From: Trichoplax sp. H2
Lineage: Eukaryota; Placozoa; Uniplacotomia; Trichoplacea
NCBI GenBank assembly: GCA_003344405.1
Contig: NOWV01000159.1
Location: forward strand, 62,001 to 126,000
Length of the DNA: 64,000 nucleotides
Direction: 5' to 3'
Shown here: positions 52,801-64,000 of the stretch, piece by piece
Position numbering within the stretch: the first letter of the stretch is position 1
Layout: each line of letters opens with the position of its first letter
Program-made: the position numbers and the translations under genes
The notes under the pieces: model-generated
What the model saw: only the letters and a program-made list of their open reading frames with translations
What the model was told of the DNA's origin: nothing
Databases searched by the model: none

Positions 52801-54998
52801 AAATTTACCTAACCCAGCTTCACAATGGCTATCCGAACGTGGATGGACGGAAATTTTACATCTATCAGAATTGTCTACTTTTCGAGATTTTGCTAGAGAC
52901 TTCACTATACATGTTGAAGAATTTAAAAGAATATTTGATAGTTCAGAACCCCATAAGCAAAGACTACCTGGTCGGTGGAACGAGGAAATTAATCCGTTCC
53001 AGAAAATGCTGGTTTTACGATGCATCAGAGCTGATAAACTTAGCAATGCCATGCAGGAATTTGTTTCTCTGCATTTAGGCCAAAAGTTTATCGAACCTCA
53101 AACTACAGACTTGTCTATGGCATACAAAGATTCTTCTAACGTGGTTCCACTTATTTTTGTATTATCCCCGGGTACGGACCCAGCAGCGGATTTATACAAG
53201 TTTGCAGAAGAGATGAGATTCAGTAAAAAGCTTAGTGCGATTTCTCTAGGGCAAGGACAAGGACCGAGAGCTGAAGCCATGATGCGTTCGGCAACTGATC
53301 GAGGGAAATGGGTATTTTTTCAAAATTGCCATCTAGCTCCAAGCTGGATGCCGGTAATGGAAAGATTGATAGAGAGTATCGATCATGATAAAGTTCATCG
53401 TGATTTTCGTATGTGGTTGACTAGTATGCCGAGTCCTGAATTCCCAGTCTCCGTATTGCAAAATGGCTCAAAGATGACCGTTGAACCGCCTCGTGGCATG
53501 AAGGCAAATCTTCTGAAATCTTTTAGCGGTTTTAACGACGAGTTCATGAATTCATGCAGCAAAGGCTCTTTATTTAAAAGTTTGCTATTTTCCTTGTGTT
53601 TATTTCACGGAGTTATTTTGGAACGTCGTAAATTTGGACCATTAGGATTAAACATTCCTTATGAATTTACTGATGGAGATTTAAGAATTTGCATCAGTCA
53701 ATTAAAAATGTTCTTGGAAGAATATTCTCAAGTGCCCTTTAAAGTCTTAAAGTATACGGCCGGCCATATAAATTACGGAGGTCGAGTTACGGATGAATGG
53801 GATAGAAGATGCGTGATGAACATTTTAGATGATTATTACAACAGCAGTGTGCTATCAGAAGATCATAGTTACTGCGATAACGGAACCTATAGGCAAATAA
53901 ATCCGTCAGTTGATTACCAAGGCTATATGCATCACATCCGTTCGCTGCCAATTAATGACTCACCAGATATCTTCGGCTTACATGAAAATGCCAGCATAAC
54001 TTTTGCGCAGAGTGAGACGTTCACCCTACTTAATAATATACTAAAATTGCAACCTCGATCTTCAAAAGGAATCGATAGATCTAGAGAAGAAATTATGGAA
54101 GAAGCCGCTAGAGCGATTCTAGACTCTATACCTGGTGCAATATCGATTGAATTTGTGGTTTCTAAATATCCAGTGAAATATGAAGAATCTATGAATACGG
54201 TACTAATCCAAGAAGTGATCCGTTATAATAGATTATTACAGATTATAGTTAACACATTAGCGGATCTTTTGAAAGCGCTAAAAGGTCTAGTAGTTATGTC
54301 TTCTTCCCTTGAAACAATGGCAAGCAATATATATGATAATGCAGTACCGGAGACTTGGAATTCTAGAGCATATCCATCTCTGAAACCTTTAGCTTCTTGG
54401 GTTAGCGATTTGATAGCAAGGGTGCAATATATCCGAAATTGGGTTGATACGGGAATTCCGGCAGTATTTTGGATTTCTGGATTTTTTTTCCCGCAGGCTT
54501 TTCTAACTGGGACTCTGCAAAATTTCGCAAGGCGAAAAGTTGTATCAATTGACACAATTTCCTTCGATTATAGTATGATGGACGATAGCAATTTCGAAGG
54601 AAAGCCAGAAATTGGATGCTATATACGTGGGTTATTTCTGGAAGGTGCTAGATGGGATAATGTTTCTAAATGTCTCACAGAATCTAGGCCGAAGGAACTT
54701 TACAGTGATATGCCCATAGTATGGCTAAAGCCTATCGTTAATCGAATTATGCCAATGGATGGTATTTATGTTTGCCCTGTCTATAAGACGCTTACTCGAG
54801 CAGGTAAAAGTTTTAGCATGCTTGACGTAAATTATCTATCTATCATTTACAATTGTATCTGGTGACATTTCACTAGGGACACTATCTACCACTGGACATT
54901 CCACGAATTTCGTCTTATCAATTGAAGTACCGAGCCTGAAGCCGCAGGAGCATTGGATTAAGAGAGGCGTTGCCTTAATTTGTGCGTTAGACTATTAA
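37887..54998 (+). CDS. DNAH1: Axonemal inner-arm dynein heavy chain, DNAH1-like, 4109 aa, 27 exons
   Basis: Exons: 37887-38012, 38433-38521, 38703-38914, 39014-39464, 39654-39811, 39901-40103, 40181-40348, 40505-40635, 40744-40894, 40977-41170, 41290-41515, 41648-41767, 41848-41930, 42883-43024, 43248-43403, 43598-43787, 43962-44083, 44269-44409, 44545-44758, 44858-45021, 45477-45704, 45785-45964, 46056-46193, 46272-46352, 46558-48324, 48431-54803, 54877-54998; 12330 nt, in frame. It is the motor of an inner dynein arm that powers ciliary beating. Tail and linker occupy residues 1-1400. P-loops: AAA1 [10 protein letters not shown] (about 1445), AAA2 GPTGSGKT (1721), AAA3 GPTGTGKT (2085), AAA4 GMGGSGRQS (2432). 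Stalk coiled coils and the microtubule-binding head lie at about 2670-2980, AAA5/AAA6 follow, and the C-terminus ends [13 protein letters not shown], a DNAH1-type end. Intron 10 is GC-AG (ATCAG|gcaagg), because continuing reaches a stop at once. Human DNAH1 is about 4265 aa, so some N-terminal sequence may be missing. Confidence 0.96.
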
Positions 54999-55033
54999 AG
55001 CCTTGACAAAATATCATAAACGCGAATTGTATG

Positions 55034-55039
55034 AATAAA
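55034..55039 (+). terminator. Candidate polyadenylation signal of DNAH1
   Basis: AATAAA 36 bp after the DNAH1 stop codon, implying a very short 3' UTR. Motif seen, use inferred. Confidence 0.5.
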
Positions 55040-55326
55040 ATTTGGTAATTAATTGTATGTTATTATTATTATTATATATATATTATAAAAATTGTACGAC
55101 TCATCGTCATTTCATTTATTTCTATGTATGTCAGACGTCGATGCTTACTTCTTAACTTTGACTCTATCTTATATCAGTCTGATGTTAACTTCACAATACG
55201 TTTTAGTATTTTTTATCTCTACGTTCGGAACGATAATTAAGTGACGCTAAATATGGTAGTTAATCTGTCACAAAACTCGTATGTGTGGCCACATGCAAGT
55301 TCACTGTTAATGCTATAACTGGAATC

Positions 55327-55332
55327 TTTATT
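55327..55332 (-). terminator. Candidate polyadenylation signal of TPC2
   Basis: AATAAA on the minus strand, 367 bp beyond the TPC2 stop codon. Motif seen, use inferred. Confidence 0.35.
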
Positions 55333-55698
55333 CGCAATTTTGCATGTTTTCAGTTCTTTATCTGGGATTTCAATATAACTATTTTTTTATTACAAAGTTA
55401 AAATTTTTGAATATAATTGATCTTTAATCATGATGAGTAAGAAATATAATTTGAGAACGTGATTCAATTTCTAATGTAAAAGAAATTACAAACATACGAG
55501 TACATGGAATTAAGTATATGTCCACAACATACAAACCCAACATAGGTAAATACTATTCCAGAGTGATCTCTAATTTCGTGGCTCAATAAATTGCGCTTTT
55601 AAAGGTAACAGGTACACTGTCTACCCGTATGCGCCGAATAGGACTTCGCCAGATCTTATAATCTGAACTGCTTTGCTCACAGTAGAGCGTACAGAAGA

Positions 55699-62339
<6,641 letters not shown>

Positions 62340-62490
62340 ATTTGTGATGAACTGGATTGTAAAAGTTTTACTGCAAAATTATTCACATTTGTATTTCAAG
62401 TAAGATTATTGTTTTAATTTTACTTTAGTTTATTTTATTTTTTATTTTCCCATCTTTCGAGATTTACTGGAATGGCATAACATCAGTATT
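62340..62490 (-). promoter_or_regulatory. Proximal promoter/leader of TPC2
   Basis: This is 151 bp of AT-rich sequence between the TPC2 start codon and the GTAC array. It has T-rich runs on the plus strand, and no TATA-box position can be fixed with confidence. The promoter role is inferred from position. Confidence 0.3.
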
Positions 62491-63067
62491 CAGTATACAG
62501 TACTGTACAGTACAGTACAGTACAGTGCAGACTTTTCGATCTTTTTTATTATTAAATTATTATTATTACAGTATGATCCGATGACTGCGCTGGTGCTACA
62601 GTACCGTGTTAAATGTACTGTACTGTACTGTACAAACTCGCCACGCCTGAGAACCTCTAATTTGTATGGTGGTCTCTAGTGTCCTGTACACTAGAGACCC
62701 TTAGTACAGTACTGTACAGTACAGTATACTGTAGTACATTACGTATCGGAATTTCAGTGCAGTAAACCGTTCTGTAAAAACGTGTCACTGGATCAGGTTC
62801 CGGTAAATTTCGCGGTTTAATCTTAAACTGTACTAGTTAGTCTAGAAATAACCGGACCCGCTGTCCAGTAAAAAGGCCAATTTTTTAACTTTTCTCCGGT
62901 ATATTCTGAAGCCGGGGTTGGTTGAGGAGTCCCTGCAGCTTTCGTGATATCCGTGTTGATACGGCTTGGCCTACTGTACTGTACAGTACAATTCGAGCAA
63001 GTGAGCATACTGTAGTGAGTAGATACTGTACAATACTGTACACTGTACAGGACAGTACTGTACATGT
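62491..63067. repeat. GTAC palindromic array upstream of TPC2
   Basis: Blocks lie at 62491-62528, about 62580-62632, 62685-62735 and 62972-63067, starting 152 bp upstream of the TPC2 start. A perfect 12-bp hairpin is embedded at 62671-62699. Confidence 0.85.
62671..62699. repeat. Perfect 12-bp hairpin inside the TPC2-proximal array
   Basis: GGTCTCTAGTGT (62671-62682), a 5-nt loop cctgt, and ACACTAGAGACC (62688-62699) pair without mismatch. Unlike the GTAC units, the stem sequence is unique within the window. Confidence 0.7.
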
Positions 63068-64000
63068 AGTACTCTAGATCCCTCGCTCGTGTACATTACG
63101 CGTAAATACTGCTGAGAACTAGAATTTAAACGGTCGCCATCCTTATTACATGAACAAGAAAATCAACTAATATCTATACATCTCTTTCCGTCCCTAAAAA
63201 CTAACATCATCATGGTGAGCTTGTCAGCTTGTTATCTAGCGTATATTATATATCTATATCTACATACCGCATTTGTACTTTAAGATGCTTTGTGCTGTGG
63301 ATTGAGCTACAGTTTAACTTAACTGAACACTGCAAGTGCACATGTAAAATTTTCCTCATGCTTTCTATTTTATACGTACACTCAGGATACTGCGAATACG
63401 ATGATAAGATATGTCAGTCCTATTAATCCAGCATCATTTCCTTCGCTCAGCATTTTACTTCTGGCTATTGGAATATTCTTCATGTCATGGTTTATTGTGT
63501 ATCTTTCATTTTCCTGTCGATTTTATTTAAGCCTTTTATTCTTTATTCATGAGACTTACGAATCAGCTTCAAATGATTGATAACTTGTAGAAAATGAAGA
63601 CGCTATGGCTTCGTCAGATGTTTTACGATACTGTACTGTACCATGACTTTTTTTATCATTTACGTAAATTAGTAAAAGCTTTCTTAATTTATTAATACAC
63701 AAGTTCGAGTTCGAGTTTGATATTTCTTGACTATGTTTTATATCATCATCAGATATGAGGTCACTTCTAACAGGTTCACTAGAAATCTCAAGAAAGAGCT
63801 ATTGGTTTCCTTCTTTGCTTCCCTTTTCTTAGGTTTTGGGGTTCTTTTCTTGGTTTTATGGGTTGGACTGTATGTATGAAAGCAATTCCTATTCGGATGG
63901 TACTTACTCTTAGTCAACAAGATATTGTTCAGAAAAGGAATTCTACAGAGAATCCAAGTAGAGCTGTATTAAAACTAACTTCGTTAAATTAGTGTTACAG
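63068..64000. other. Right edge, no gene recognised
   Basis: Open frames are short. A minus-strand Lys-rich frame at 63738-63920 and a plus-strand frame from the ATG at about 63877 have no recognisable family. Either could be an exon of a gene lying mostly outside the window. Confidence 0.35.

Larger units (their letters stand above)
54999..55698. other. Convergent 3' gap between DNAH1 and TPC2
   Basis: There are 700 bp between the stop codons with no GTAC array. AATAAA at 55034-55039 (plus) serves DNAH1, and AATAAA on the minus strand at 55327-55332 may serve TPC2. Confidence 0.6.

Noticed and set aside
47814-54555. Many antisense open frames of 60-110 aa over the dynein exons
   Set aside because: They mirror the codon pattern of the sense strand and match no family.
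63738-63920. Lys/Pro-rich 60-aa minus-strand frame
   Set aside because: Low complexity with no family resemblance, no splice context and no start context.

Overview
The window looks like nuclear DNA of an early-branching, ciliated animal. It is AT-rich, spliceosomal introns are dense, and it holds eight protein genes in 64 kb whose closest relatives I recognise are animal genes: TSG101, GRWD1, ABT1, a tubby protein, DEPDC7, p50RhoGAP/ARHGAP1, axonemal dynein heavy chain DNAH1 and two-pore channel TPC2. Gene spacing, many short introns and base composition fit a placozoan (Trichoplax/Hoilungia type). That is an inference from gene content and architecture, not a database match.

Layout: TSG101-like (+, 3140-5173); GRWD1-like (-, 5489-9397); ABT1/ESF2-like (+, 10047 or 10443-12683); tubby-like (+, 15336-21799); DEPDC7-like (-, 24394-26359); ARHGAP1-like (+, about 27692-32336); gene-poor gap 32337-37886; DNAH1-like (+, 37887-54998); TPC2-like (-, 55699-62339). 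I rebuilt the exon chains by hand from splice sites, phase and family alignment. All eight close in frame: 394, 418, 202, 458, 462, about 380, 4109 and 711 aa, close to the usual family sizes.

Function: GRWD1 and ABT1 are both ribosome-biogenesis factors and are transcribed divergently from a 650-bp interval. Tubby and DNAH1 are ciliary. TSG101 and TPC2 act on endosomes and lysosomes. ARHGAP1 and DEPDC7 form a second divergent pair.

The most unusual feature is a family of dense palindromic GTAC arrays (overlapping units such as CAGTACTGTACAGTA). They sit 124-287 bp upstream of the start codons of seven of the eight genes and are missing as dense blocks from the gaps between convergent 3' ends. 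DNAH1 is the exception. It has only a small GTAC cluster, followed by a textbook RFX X-box (GTTACCATGGCAAC) 0.85 kb upstream. Other points are an exact 396-bp tandem duplication of the ABT1 first exon, GC-AG introns in DEPDC7 and DNAH1, a dynein motor region almost free of introns beside an intron-dense tail, and several inverted-repeat (MITE-like) elements.
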